Positions 38,579 to 47,780 of a stretch of 64,000 nt of DNA are shown here, piece after piece. A program made the translations under genes and the position numbers. Within the stretch, counting starts at the first letter, position 1; every line of letters begins with the position of its first letter. The stretch is from Desertimonas sp963772825. GTDB lineage: Bacteria > Actinomycetota > Acidimicrobiia > Acidimicrobiales > Ilumatobacteraceae. The stretch lies in the NCBI GenBank assembly GCA_963772825.1, contig CAVYYX010000002.1:10026-74025 (forward strand), read 5' to 3'. A model generated the notes under the pieces. It saw nothing but the letters and a program-made list of their open reading frames with translations, was not told where the DNA came from and did not search any database.

Positions 38579-38680
38579 CGTGGGCACCGAGCGGCGCGCG
38601 GGGACGCGGCGCTCGCATCTTTCTCCTGACCATCAGGGGCCAGCCAGGAGACACCTGGCGCGAACAAGGGGGAGACCCAC

Positions 38681-39793
38681 ATGAGAAAACAGCTCGGCAT
38701 CGCCGCCGTGTCAGCGGTGGCCCTGACCTTCGCCACTGGCGCTGGGGCAGGCGCATCGACCGATACCACCGAACCCGCCGGCACGGAACCCGCCGGCACG
38801 GAACCTGCCGGCACCGAACCAGCAGGCAGCGAACCCACCGGCTCGGCGGCAGCCGGCGGTGAGTTCGTCATCGGCGTCAGCAACACGCTCGCCGGCAACG
38901 GCTGGCGGGAGGAGATGATCTGTTCGGTGAAGGCCCAGTCGCTGGCCAGCGGCCAGGTCAGCGAAGTGATCGCGATCTCTCGCAACGGCGGGCCGACGGA
39001 GCAGATCCAGGACCTCCAGAACCTCATCTCGCAGGGCGTCAACGCGATCATCCTCAACCCGTCGGACCGCGAGCAGCTCAACCCGGTACTCGAAGAGGCG
39101 ATCGCTCAAGGCATCGTCGTCGTCGCCGTCGACCAGGCAGTGACCGCCGAAGGGGCCTACGTCGCGACCAACGACCAGGTCGAGTACGGCCGGCTCGGCG
39201 CCCAGTGGCTCGCCGATGACCTCGGTGGTGAGGGCAGCGTGCTGTACATGCGCGGCATCGAAGGCGTCCCCGCCGACGAGGATCGCCACGCCGGGTTCAG
39301 CGAGATCATGGAGCAGTACCCCGACATCGAGATCAAGGAAGTGTTCAGCGGCTGGGACTACACCCAGGGCGGCGACATCGCCGTGCAGGAGCTGACCGCC
39401 GCCGACTACGACGGGATCTGGACCTCGGGCATCGACTACACGGTCGTCAACGCCTTCGACACGGTTGGCAAGGAGCCGGTGCCGGTGATCGGCGCCGACA
39501 ACAACGAGTTCATCAACCAGCTGATCAACGGTCAGCCCGGTGCGCTCGTGACCAACCCCGCCGTGATCGGCGCCGTCGGCACGCAGGTCGCCCTCGACGC
39601 GCTCACCGGTGGCGAGCCCGAGCAGGTGACCACGTTGACGCCACAGGTCTGGGACCTCGAGAACAACCAGGCCGAGCTCGAGGAGAACTACTTCCCCGAC
39701 CGCGACGCCACGTTCAGCTCGGCCGTCGCCGTGGAGGGCTACACCAACTACACGCCCGAGCAGCTCTTCGAGTGCAAGGGCCCTGGGGAGTAA
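38681..39793 (+). CDS. Ribose-type sugar ABC substrate-binding protein
   Basis: 370 residues. Signal MRKQLGIAAVSAVALTFATG is followed by a low-complexity linker of four EPAG(T/S) repeats, then a Peripla_BP_4 domain (FVIGVSNTLAGNGWREEMIC ... GVNAIILNPSDREQLNPVLE ... VVVAVDQAVTAEGAYVATND ... VPVIGADNNEF). It is the class I fold used for ribose, xylose, galactose or inositol. A GGGGGAG ribosome site is present. It is first in the importer operon and ends before a strong hairpin that may set its higher expression over the downstream genes. Confidence 0.92.
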   Translation: MRKQLGIAAVSAVALTFATGAGAGASTDTTEPAGTEPAGTEPAGTEPAGSEPTGSAAAGGEFVIGVSNTLAGNGWREEMICSVKAQSLASGQVSEVIAISRNGGPTEQIQDLQNLISQGVNAIILNPSDREQLNPVLEEAIAQGIVVVAVDQAVTAEGAYVATNDQVEYGRLGAQWLADDLGGEGSVLYMRGIEGVPADEDRHAGFSEIMEQYPDIEIKEVFSGWDYTQGGDIAVQELTAADYDGIWTSGIDYTVVNAFDTVGKEPVPVIGADNNEFINQLINGQPGALVTNPAVIGAVGTQVALDALTGGEPEQVTTLTPQVWDLENNQAELEENYFPDRDATFSSAVAVEGYTNYTPEQLFECKGPGE

Positions 39794-39811
39794 CCCGACA
39801 CCACCAATCCA

Positions 39812-39862
39812 CGATTTGTGTCAGCCGGACGACTCACAACGGGTCGTCCGGCTGACGCAAAC
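39812..39862 (+). terminator. Attenuating hairpin after binding-protein gene
   Basis: CG-TTTG-GTCAGCCGGACGAC pairs with GTCGTCCGGCTGAC-CAAA around CTCACAACGG. Located between the binding protein and the ATPase gene; a partial terminator is usual at this place in sugar ABC operons. Confidence 0.6.
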
Positions 39863-39889
39863 GATGTTGACGGGGGATCACCGATCGCC

Positions 39890-41372
39890 GTGACCGTTCC
39901 GCTGCTGCAGACCGCCGCCGTCGCCAAGACGTTCGGCACGGTCGTCGCCTTGCGCGCCGTCGACCTCGTGGTCGCCCCCGGCGAGGTTCACGCCCTACTC
40001 GGCGCCAACGGCGCCGGCAAGTCGACGCTCGTCAAGATCCTCACCGGGGTGCTGCGCGCCGACGCCGGAGCGATCAGCATCCACGGCGAGCCCGCCGCTC
40101 TGCGCAGTCCCGGCGAGGCGCGCCGCCGCGGCCTCGCCCCGGTCTTCCAGGACCCGGCGATGGCCCCCGATCTCACCGTCGCCGAGAACCTCCGCCTCAC
40201 CGGGGCGGACATCCCTGCCGTGCGCCAGCACCTCGCCGAGATGGACCTCGATGGCCTCGACCTTGGCGAGCAGGTGCGCGACGTGCCGCTGCCGTTCCTG
40301 CGGATGCTCGACCTGGCCCGGGCCCTGACGTTCGACCCCCAGCTGCTGCTCCTCGACGAGATCACCGCGGCCCTGCCACCCGACCTGTCCGAGCGGGTGT
40401 TCGCCGTGATGCGCCGGTGGCGCGAGCGCAACCGGTCCGTGCTGTTCATCTCGCACCGCCTCGCCGAGGTGCGTGAGCACTGCGACATGTGCACCGTCCT
40501 GCGTGACGGTCGGGACGTCGCCTCGTTCGTGCCCGGCGAGGGCGGTGAATCGGCGATCGTCGCGGCCATGCTCGGCGACGCCGCCGTCGGCGTGCGTGAC
40601 GAAGCGCGCCAACGAGCGACGACGTCAACGGTCGGACGAGCACCCGATGCTCGAAGCTCGAGGCATCGGGGCAGGTCGCCAGCTCCAGGACGTCAGCCTC
40701 TCCGTCGCCCCGGGCGAGGTGCTCGGCCTTGCCGCCCTCGAGGGCCAGGGCCAGGAGGCGCTGTTCGAGATCCTCGCCGGGAACCTCAAGCCGGACCACG
40801 GCGAACTCGTCATCGACGGCCGGCCGGTGCGTGCCCGACATCCCTTCGACGTCATCCGCCGCGGGGTGGTGCTCGTGCCCGCCGACCGGCTGCACGCCCT
40901 CCTGCCGCAACGCTCGATCCGCGAGAACATCGCCCTGCCGCTGTTCAACCGCATCGCCAGGTGGGGCCCGATCCGCCCCGCCCAGGAGCGCGCCCGGGTC
41001 GACGAGGCGGTCAGCCGGCTGTCGATCGACACCCGGGCGGCGAGCCAGGTGCGCCGGCTGTCCGGGGGCAACCAGCAGAAGGTGACGATCGCCCGCTGGC
41101 TCGCCGGCGGGCTGCGCGTGATGCTGCTGTTCGACCCGACCCGGGGCATCGACGTGGGCACCAAGCACCAGGTGTACGACCTCGTCCGCTCGCTCGCCGA
41201 CGAGGGCGCAGCCGTGCTGATGTTCACCAGCGAGCTGCGCGAGATCGCCCTCGTGTGCGACCGCGCCGCGGTGCTCCACGGCGGCCGGATCGTCGCCGAG
41301 TTGCCCGCCGACGCCGGCGAGAACGCCCTGCTCACCGCCGCTCACGGTCTCGTCGCGGAGGAAGTGGCGTGA
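39890..41372 (+). CDS. Sugar ABC transporter ATPase (RbsA-like, two domains), frameshifted
   Basis: GTG start 39890 after GGGGGATCACC. Domain 1 has Walker A LLGANGAGKSTLVKIL and Walker B LLLLDEITAAL, with a degenerate signature (FLRMLDLARAL in place of the LSGGQ-type loop). The frame changes near 40640 in a CCC run (GRAP to MLEARGIGAG). Domain 2 has the expected degenerate Walker A GLAALEGQGQEALFEILAGN, signature LSGGNQQKVTIARWLAGG and VMLLFDPTRGIDVG. The joined length, about 493 residues, equals RbsA/XylG. It energises import together with the two permeases that follow. Confidence 0.9.
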
Positions 41373-41450
41373 GTGTGACGTTCACGGCGTTCCCCGGCCA
41401 CGCCAAGGCCGCTGCTGGCCGCTCCTCGGCTGGCGCCTCGTCGCTCGCAG

Positions 41451-42470
41451 GTGGTGCCGGTGACCACCACCTCCTTCGATGGCGTTGTCACCACCCTGCC
41501 GGAGCCGTCGAGCCAGTTCTCCCGATTCGCCCGGCGTCACGGCTGGACCGTCGGCGTCGCGGTGCTGCTCGTCGTGCTCGTGTTGTGGCGCGCCTCGCAG
41601 CTCCCCGACGTCAACGGCTTCGCCATCCGCACGGTCACCGCCGGCTCGATGTCGCTTGCCTTCCTGGCGATGGCCCAGAGCGTGATCGTCATCTCCGGCG
41701 GGATCGACCTGTCGGTGGGAGCGAAGATGGTGTTCGCCAACTGCCTCTCGGCGATGTGGATGGAGGACAAGGGCCTCGCCGCCTGCCTCGCCCTCGGCCT
41801 CGTCGTCGTGCTCGTGACGACGGCGCTGTCGACGCTCACGGGCGTGATCACGACCGTCTCGGGGGTCCCCGACATCATCGTCACGCTGGCCGCCAGCTTC
41901 ATGCTCTCAGGCCTCTCCCTGTTCATCATCGGCGGCCCGGGAGGCGGGACCTCTCCCGACTTCCAGCGCGTCGTCGCCGGCGGCCTGTCGGACTTCTGGC
42001 CGTCGGTGCTGTGGACGGTCGGCGCCGTCGTGCTGATCTCGATCCCGCTGCGGCGCAGCCGTGGGGGGCTGGCGATCTACGCAATCGGCAGCGATCGAAA
42101 GGCGGCGTTCCTGTCAGGCGTCGCCGTCGCCCGCACGCGGATCAACGCCTACACGATCGGCGGGTTCCTCGCCGGCTTCGCCGGAGTGATCACCACGGCC
42201 TACACGGGCGGCGGCGAACCACGGGCGACGATCGGGGCCAACGCCACGCTGAACAGCGTCGCCGCCGCCGTCCTCGGCGGCGTCGCCCTGGCGGGCGGGG
42301 TGGGCGGCCTCACCGGTCCGGTGCTCGCCGCTCTCTGCCTGTCGCTGATCCCGGCGATCATGCTCGGCCTCGGCTGGGATCCGAGCAACGCCGAGACGGC
42401 GCGCGGCGTCGTCATCATCCTCGTCGTCCTCGTCGCCGGGCTGCTGCAATCGCGTCGGAGGGCCTTGTGA
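41451..42470 (+). CDS. Sugar ABC transporter permease 1 (RbsC-like)
   Basis: 339 residues, about ten hydrophobic segments. Family motifs are ISGGIDLSVGAKMVFANCLS, VPDIIVTLAASFMLSGLSLF, YAIGSDRKAAFLSGVAVART and AAAVLGGVALAGGVGGLTGP. The start is uncertain: a GTG at 41369 overlapping the ATPase stop would be typical but is in another frame, so either 41451 is right or another indel lies in 41369-41450. It forms the membrane channel with permease 2. Confidence 0.88.
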   Translation: MVPVTTTSFDGVVTTLPEPSSQFSRFARRHGWTVGVAVLLVVLVLWRASQLPDVNGFAIRTVTAGSMSLAFLAMAQSVIVISGGIDLSVGAKMVFANCLSAMWMEDKGLAACLALGLVVVLVTTALSTLTGVITTVSGVPDIIVTLAASFMLSGLSLFIIGGPGGGTSPDFQRVVAGGLSDFWPSVLWTVGAVVLISIPLRRSRGGLAIYAIGSDRKAAFLSGVAVARTRINAYTIGGFLAGFAGVITTAYTGGGEPRATIGANATLNSVAAAVLGGVALAGGVGGLTGPVLAALCLSLIPAIMLGLGWDPSNAETARGVVIILVVLVAGLLQSRRRAL

Positions 42471-43534
42471 GCGAGCTCGAGCCGGGTGCCACGACGATCC
42501 TCGACGAGGAAGGCAAGGTGCCGTCGACCGCCGAGTCGACGCAGGTCGTCGCCGCCATCGTCGAGCAGAGCGCCCGGCCCGGGTGGCGCACACGGCTCGC
42601 CGAAAACCCGACCATCGTGCTGTGCGGCGTCGCCGTCGTCCTCTACGCCGTCACGGCCTGGCAAGACGACAGCCTGCTGACGCAGCCGGGGATCCGCTCG
42701 ATCCTCCTGCTGTCGTGCCCGCTGGCGATCTTCGCGGCCAGCCAGACGCTGTGCATGCTCACCGGTGGCATCGACCTGTCGATTGCCATGACCGCGAACC
42801 TTGCCGCCTACGTCGCCGCCACACAGAGCGACCGCGGTGCCTTCATCGCCATCTGCCTCGCGCTGACCGTCGGGCTCGTCGTCGGCCTCGTGAACGGCAT
42901 CGCCATCGGCGTGATGAAGGTCAACCCACTGATCATGACGCTGGGCATGGCGAGCGTGTTGCTCGGCGTGATCACGGTCGGCATCCGCGGCTGGCTGTCG
43001 GGTTCGACGACGATGGTGTCGATCGTCCGGGAGATCGGGTCACAGCCGCTGACCGACTTCCTGCCCAAGAGCATCATCGTCTGGGCGATCGTGTCGGCGG
43101 CGCTGATCCTCGGCCTGCGCTCGTCAGGCCTCGGCCGCTCGATCTACGCCGTCGGTGACAACCCGATCGCCTGCCGTCTGGCCGGCGTGCGGGTCTGGCA
43201 GGTGCTCGTGGCGGTGTACGTGATGTCGGGACTGCTCGCCGCCCTCGGTGGGCTGCTGTTCTCCGGCACGACCGGGTCGGTCGGTCCCGATCAGACGAAC
43301 AGCTATCTGCTGCCGTCCGTCGCCGCCACGGTCATCGGGGGCACGTCGATCCTCGGCGGGATGGGCGGCTACACCGGGACGATCCTCGGCGCCATCGTGC
43401 TCACCCTGCTGACCCGCCTGCTGCTGCGGCTGGACACCAGCGACGCGTTCCGCCAGATGCTCTACGGCGCCATCGTCTTGCTGCTGGCATGGCTGTACGT
43501 CCGACTCAGCGGCCAGAAGGCGAGCAACACCTAG
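42467..43534 (+). CDS. Sugar ABC transporter permease 2 (RbsC-like)
   Basis: 355 residues from GTG 42467, overlapping the preceding stop (GTGA). After a 45-residue cytoplasmic N-terminus come the RbsC motifs LCMLTGGIDLSIAMTANLAA, VNPLIMTLGMASVLLGVITV, YAVGDNPIACRLAGVRVWQV and ATVIGGTSILGGMGGYTGT. Two different permeases, as here, indicate a heterodimeric channel like those of some inositol or autoinducer-2 importers. Followed 3 bp later by a dehydrogenase gene. Confidence 0.9.
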   Translation: MSELEPGATTILDEEGKVPSTAESTQVVAAIVEQSARPGWRTRLAENPTIVLCGVAVVLYAVTAWQDDSLLTQPGIRSILLLSCPLAIFAASQTLCMLTGGIDLSIAMTANLAAYVAATQSDRGAFIAICLALTVGLVVGLVNGIAIGVMKVNPLIMTLGMASVLLGVITVGIRGWLSGSTTMVSIVREIGSQPLTDFLPKSIIVWAIVSAALILGLRSSGLGRSIYAVGDNPIACRLAGVRVWQVLVAVYVMSGLLAALGGLLFSGTTGSVGPDQTNSYLLPSVAATVIGGTSILGGMGGYTGTILGAIVLTLLTRLLLRLDTSDAFRQMLYGAIVLLLAWLYVRLSGQKASNT

Positions 43535-43536
43535 TC

Positions 43537-44682
43537 ATGCGCGCGGCGATCGTGGGTACGGGATGGATGGCGGCGGTGCACACCGAGGCGTTGCGGCGAA
43601 TCGGGGTCGAGGTTGTCGGGATGGTCGGGTCGTCCCCGGAACGCACCCGCAGCAAGGCCAACCCATTGCTCCCCCAGCCGTACGACTCGCTCGACGAGTT
43701 GCTCGCCGTCGATGGCCTCGACAGCGTGCACATCACGAGCCCCAACGACGTCCATGCCGAACAGGCGAGGGCGGCGCTCGCCGCCGGCAAGCACGTCGTC
43801 TGCGAGAAGCCGCTCGGTGTCGACAGCTCGGAGACGGCCGAGCTCGTCGGCCTGGCGGCAGAGGCCGGCGTCGTCAATGCGGTGTGCTTCAACGCCCGCT
43901 TCTACCCCCTCAACCAGCACGCCGCGGCCCTCGTCCGGGCCGGCGAGATCGGTCAGCCCCGGCTGATCAGCGGTCAGTACCTGCAGGATTGGCTGCTCCT
44001 CGAGACGGACTGGAACTGGCGCCTCGACGCCGGCAGACAGGGAGCGTTGCGGGCCGTCGCCGACATCGGCTCGCATTGGCTCGACCTCGTGCAGTTCGTC
44101 AGCGGTCAACGCGTCGTCGAGGTGTTCGCCGACCTGCACACGTTCGTCACCGAGCGCCGGCGACCCGTCGGCGAGGTGGAGACGTTTGCCGCAGCCGGCG
44201 TCGACGCCGACGTCCCTCGCGTCCGCGAGCAGATGGAGAGCGACGACGCCGCCGGTCTGCTGCTGCGCTTCGACGGCGGGGGGCGCGGCGTCTGCACGAT
44301 CAGTCAGGTGTCGGGGGGACGGCGCAACCGCCTGGCGTGGGAGATCGACGGCGACGCGTCGTCGCTGGCCTGGGCCGCCGACGACCCCGACCACCTGTGG
44401 ATCGGGCACCGCGGCCGTCCCAACGAGATCGTCGAGAAAGACCCGGCGTTGCTCACCCCGGAGGGTGCCGCGGCGACGGCGTTCCCCGGCGGTCACGTCG
44501 AGGGCTACCCCGACACGTTCAGGGCCCTGTTCACGGCGGTGTACGCCGACATCGCTGCAGGCGAGCCGGCCAAGGAGCCGAACTACCCGACGTTCGCCGA
44601 TGGCCACGACATCATGGCGGTGTGTGACGCGATCACGGCGTCGGCGCACAGCTCGGCCTGGGCGAGGGTCGGTCGAGGATGA
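43537..44682 (+). CDS. Gfo/Idh/MocA-family oxidoreductase
   Basis: 381 residues starting MRAAIVGTGWMAAVHTEALR (Rossmann GxGxxA). It has VHITSPNDVHAEQARAALAAGK, then HVVCEKPLGVD with the catalytic-region EKP, and later IGSHWLDLVQFVSGQRVVEV. These NAD(P)-dependent enzymes oxidise or epimerise sugars and inositols. It directly follows the permease (2 bp) and precedes a TIM-barrel isomerase, so it belongs to the same transcript and pathway. Confidence 0.92.
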   Translation: MRAAIVGTGWMAAVHTEALRRIGVEVVGMVGSSPERTRSKANPLLPQPYDSLDELLAVDGLDSVHITSPNDVHAEQARAALAAGKHVVCEKPLGVDSSETAELVGLAAEAGVVNAVCFNARFYPLNQHAAALVRAGEIGQPRLISGQYLQDWLLLETDWNWRLDAGRQGALRAVADIGSHWLDLVQFVSGQRVVEVFADLHTFVTERRRPVGEVETFAAAGVDADVPRVREQMESDDAAGLLLRFDGGGRGVCTISQVSGGRRNRLAWEIDGDASSLAWAADDPDHLWIGHRGRPNEIVEKDPALLTPEGAAATAFPGGHVEGYPDTFRALFTAVYADIAAGEPAKEPNYPTFADGHDIMAVCDAITASAHSSAWARVGRG

Positions 44683-44704
44683 GATCGAGGAGGAGGCAGC
44701 AACG

Positions 44705-45634
44705 ATGAAGCTCGGGTTGTTGACAGCAGCGTTCCCCGACACGCCGCTGACCGAGGTCGCCGAGTGGGCGGCGGGCAACGGTTTTTCGATGCTCGAGGTC
44801 GCCTGTTGGCCGCGGGCGGACGGGCCATCGCGTCGCTACGCCGGCGTGTCGCACATCGACTGCGCGGCGCTCGGCGACGACGAGGCCAAGCAGCTCGTCG
44901 GCGAGCTTTCCGAGCGGAGCATCGAGATCTCCGGGCTCGGCTACTACCCGAACCCGCTGTCACCCGATCTCGGCCACCGCGCCGACGTGGTCGCTCATCT
45001 GCGCACGGTCATCGAAGCGGCGGCGAAGCTCGGGGTGCCGGTCGTCAACACGTTCATCGGCAACGACAAGGATCGATCGCTGACCGAGAACTTCGCCGAG
45101 TTCTTGAAGGTCTGGCCGGACATCGTCCATCACGCCGCTGACCACGGCGTGAAGATCGGCATCGAGAACTGTCCGATGATCTTCTCCGCCGACGAGTGGC
45201 CCGGCGGCAACAACTTGATGTACGCCCCGGCGATCTGGCGCGATGTGTTCGACGCCATCGACCGGACCGACCACGAGGCGACGTTGGGACTCAACCTCGA
45301 CCCGTCACATCTCGTGTGGCAGATGATCGACTACGAGCGCGTCGTGCGCGAGTTCGGGTCGCGGATCTATCACGTCCACGCCAAGGACATGGAGATCGAC
45401 CGCGACGGGCTGTACGACCGTGGCGTGATGTCGGCCGGTGTCGGTTGGCAGGTGCCGCGCCTGCCGGGCCTCGGTGAGATCCGTTGGGATCGCTTCATCG
45501 CCGCCCTGTACCGGGCCGGTTACGACTATGCGGTGGTCGTCGAGCACGAAGACCGCGGCTTCGAGGGCAGCGACGAGAAGGTCAAGGCGGGGTTCTGCAT
45601 CGCCCGCGATGCGGTGGCCCCGTACATCGCCTGA
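44705..45634 (+). CDS. Sugar-phosphate isomerase/epimerase, TIM barrel (IolE/IolH-like)
   Basis: 309 residues starting MKLGLLTAAFPDTPLTEVAE. The AP-endonuclease-2/xylose-isomerase-like barrel is marked by VKIGIENCPMIFSADEWPGG (metal-binding Glu), LGLNLDPSHLVWQMIDY (Asp/His), RIYHVHAKDMEIDRDG and YAVVVEHEDRGFEGSDEK (Glu). GAGGAGGCAGCAACG upstream supplies the ribosome site. Family enzymes isomerise or epimerise keto-sugars. Last gene of the importer operon. Confidence 0.9.
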   Translation: MKLGLLTAAFPDTPLTEVAEWAAGNGFSMLEVACWPRADGPSRRYAGVSHIDCAALGDDEAKQLVGELSERSIEISGLGYYPNPLSPDLGHRADVVAHLRTVIEAAAKLGVPVVNTFIGNDKDRSLTENFAEFLKVWPDIVHHAADHGVKIGIENCPMIFSADEWPGGNNLMYAPAIWRDVFDAIDRTDHEATLGLNLDPSHLVWQMIDYERVVREFGSRIYHVHAKDMEIDRDGLYDRGVMSAGVGWQVPRLPGLGEIRWDRFIAALYRAGYDYAVVVEHEDRGFEGSDEKVKAGFCIARDAVAPYIA

Positions 45635-45648
45635 GGTCCGCGGCATGA

Positions 45649-45715
45649 CCATTGGAGTGTTACGTGCCATTGGAGTGTCACCTGTCGGAGAACTCGACAC
45701 GTGAGACTCCATCGG
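45649..45715. repeat. CCATTGGAGTGT direct and inverted repeats
   Basis: CCATTGGAGTGTTAC (45649) and CCATTGGAGTGTCAC (45667), 18 bp apart, then the inverted GTGAGACTCCATCGG (45701). It could form a terminator hairpin or an operator for the DUF1479 gene 23 bp downstream. Confidence 0.5.
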
Positions 45716-45737
45716 CACCCGGTAGCAAGGAGTCGCC

Positions 45738-47000
45738 GTGCAGACCTCGGCTGACCTGATCACTCCCCTCCCCGAGGATGTGCCGGCGACGATCCGCGCC
45801 GTCAAGCGCCGGCTGCGCGGCCAGCTCGGCGATCCACGGGCCGCCCTCGAGGTCGCCACCGAGGCGCTGCGTGACGAGGTCGCAGCCGTCGCCACCGAGA
45901 TCGCCGACGTCGGGACGGCGGTGCCCGTCGTCGAGTACTCCGACATCGCTGCCGGCACCGTTCCGGCGGAGCGCATCGCGGCGATCCGCAGGCGCGGGTG
46001 CGCCGTGGTGCGCGGCACGTTCGACCGCGACGAAGCCGAGGCGTGGGATGACGAGCTGGCGACGTACCTCGATGGCAACGACTTCATGGGCCGGTATCGC
46101 GGCCCGGCCGACGAGCTGTTCTCGGCGCTGGCGTCGGGCCGCCCGCAGATCTACGGCGTCTACTGGTCGCGTCCCCAGATCGCGGCTCGCCAGCACGAGC
46201 ACATGGTCAACGTGCGACGTTTCCTCAACTCGTTCTGGAAGCACGACTCCGGCGGGCGACAGTGGTTCGACCCCGACCACGACATCGGCTACCCCGACCG
46301 CATCCGCCGCCGCCAGCCGAGCACCCCATCACTCGGATTGTCGCCGCACGCCGATTCGGGATCCATCGAGCGCTGGCTGTTGCCCGCCTACCAAGGCGTC
46401 TACCGCCACGTGTTCTCCGGGGAGTGGGACCACTACGACCCGTGGGACGGCGCTCATCGCAGCGAGATCCACGAGTTCCCGACGACCGTGATGTGCTCGG
46501 CGTTCCGGACCTTCCAGGGCTGGACGGCACTGTCGGAGATGCTCCCGGGTGACGGGGTGCTGCACGTCATCCCGATTCCCACGGCGCTGGGCTACCTGCT
46601 GTTGCGCGCCCTTCAGGACGACGTCGCCGACGACGACCTCTGCGGTGCCGACAACGACCGCGTTCTGGCCGCCACCGAGCAGTACCACGAACTGCTCCTC
46701 CCGGCATACGGCCCGATCCCGCCCGTCGAGCCTGGCGACACGGTGTGGTGGCACGGCGACCTGCTCCACGGCGTCGGCGACGGCACCAACGACGAGCGGT
46801 GGGGCAACGTGATGTACATCCCGGCGGCGCCGTGGTGCGCCAAGAACGCCACCTACGCCCGGCAGTGCGGTGAAGCGTTCGTCGAGGGCCGCAGCCCCGG
46901 CGACTTCGCCGCCGAGGACTACGAGGTCGACTTCGTGAACCGTGCCGGGCCGGCGGATCTCAACGACACAGGCCGCCGCCAGCTCGCCCTCGATCGCTGA
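45738..47000 (+). CDS. DUF1479 family (YbiU-like) putative dioxygenase
   Basis: 420 residues from GTG 45738 with AAGGAG 8 nt upstream. It begins with a helical part (DVPATIRAVKRRLRG), then GCAVVRGTFDRDEAEAWDDE, SLGLSPHADSGSIERWLLPA (HxD metal-type motif) and PGDTVWWHGDLLHGVGDGTN with a second His. This is the DUF1479 pattern, related to Fe(II)/2-oxoglutarate-type double-stranded beta-helix enzymes. Substrate unknown; its position after the sugar operon hints at oxidation of a sugar derivative. Confidence 0.82.
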   Translation: MQTSADLITPLPEDVPATIRAVKRRLRGQLGDPRAALEVATEALRDEVAAVATEIADVGTAVPVVEYSDIAAGTVPAERIAAIRRRGCAVVRGTFDRDEAEAWDDELATYLDGNDFMGRYRGPADELFSALASGRPQIYGVYWSRPQIAARQHEHMVNVRRFLNSFWKHDSGGRQWFDPDHDIGYPDRIRRRQPSTPSLGLSPHADSGSIERWLLPAYQGVYRHVFSGEWDHYDPWDGAHRSEIHEFPTTVMCSAFRTFQGWTALSEMLPGDGVLHVIPIPTALGYLLLRALQDDVADDDLCGADNDRVLAATEQYHELLLPAYGPIPPVEPGDTVWWHGDLLHGVGDGTNDERWGNVMYIPAAPWCAKNATYARQCGEAFVEGRSPGDFAAEDYEVDFVNRAGPADLNDTGRRQLALDR

Positions 47001-47024
47001 GCTGGTCGGCGATCGCTCCGCCGC

Positions 47025-47057
47025 ATGGTGATAGCGTGGATGGCATGAAATCACCAT
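47025..47057 (+). promoter_or_regulatory. Inverted repeat around VapB start
   Basis: ATGGTGAT and ATCACCAT arms, 17 nt apart, enclosing the ATG at 47045. Likely autoregulatory operator of the antitoxin. Confidence 0.5.
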
Positions 47058-47305
47058 CGGGCGTCCGTGTGCGAGTAGATGCCCAGGGGCGGATGGTTCT
47101 CCCCAGTGGTTTGCGCGAGGAGATCGTGTCGATCCCGGGGGAGGTCCTGATACGGCGCACCGCCGATGGCCTGTTGCTCACTGCCGCCGAGTCGCCTGGC
47201 ACGGTGCGCGTCGGCGATGACGGATTACCCGTCCTGTCGATCGGCCGTCGCGTCACCAACGACGAGGTGCTCTCAGCCATCGACCAGGAACGCGCTGATC
47301 GATGA
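47045..47305 (+). CDS. AbrB-type antitoxin (VapB-like)
   Basis: 86 residues from ATG 47045 (MKSPSGVRVRVDAQGRMVLP); a GTG at 47036 adds three residues. SGLREEIVSIPGEVLIRRTA completes the swapped-hairpin AbrB domain. The C-terminal segment RRVTNDEVLSAIDQERADR is the toxin-binding helix. It overlaps the PIN gene by 4 bp (ATGA). Confidence 0.82.
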   Translation: MKSPSGVRVRVDAQGRMVLPSGLREEIVSIPGEVLIRRTADGLLLTAAESPGTVRVGDDGLPVLSIGRRVTNDEVLSAIDQERADR

Positions 47306-47697
47306 TGGACACGTCGGCGCTGGTCGCTGCGTTGATCGACGATCACCAGCATCATGCGCTCAGCCGCCCCCACCTGGTCGCGGACATTCGGCTGCCGGCG
47401 ATCGTCCTCGCCGAGACGTTCGCCCAGCTGCGTCGCACCTTCGGGCAGTCGGCGCCGACGGCGACGGCGGTTGTGAGCCCGTTGGCCGCGCGGTCGGACA
47501 GCGTTCTGCCAACGACCGCGTCTGCCGTCGCGGCAGTCGTTGCCCGCGCCGTCGAGCTCGACCTCGGAGGCAACATCCACGATGCGCTGATCGCCCAGGT
47601 GTGTGCCGAGCACGACCTGCCCCTTGTCACCCTCGACGGTCGACAGCATCGACTCGCCCTGGCCCTAGGCGCACGTAGCACTTACCTGCTCGCCTGA
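47302..47697 (+). CDS. PIN-domain ribonuclease toxin (VapC-like)
   Basis: 131 residues, MMDTSALVAALIDDHQHHAL. PIN acids: Asp3, Glu in VLAETFAQLRR (about 38), Asp in GNIHDALIAQVC (about 97), Asp in LVTLDGRQHRLAL (about 115). Intact. It lies outside the left element, between the sugar region and the LuxR regulator, so it is an independent chromosomal module. Confidence 0.85.
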   Translation: MMDTSALVAALIDDHQHHALSRPHLVADIRLPAIVLAETFAQLRRTFGQSAPTATAVVSPLAARSDSVLPTTASAVAAVVARAVELDLGGNIHDALIAQVCAEHDLPLVTLDGRQHRLALALGARSTYLLA

Positions 47698-47780
47698 CCC
47701 GACCGGTCGCGTTCGGCGGCGCGCCAAGAGCACGTATTTCGGCGGGTCGACGACCGACGGCGCTGCCAGTCTGGTGACTT

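Noticed and set aside
39890..43534. A single 1200-residue ATPase-permease fusion in one open frame
   Set aside because: The middle third is Arg-rich nonsense; the true second ATPase domain and first permease are in other frames. It is read-through by chance of GC-rich sequence plus the 40640 indel.
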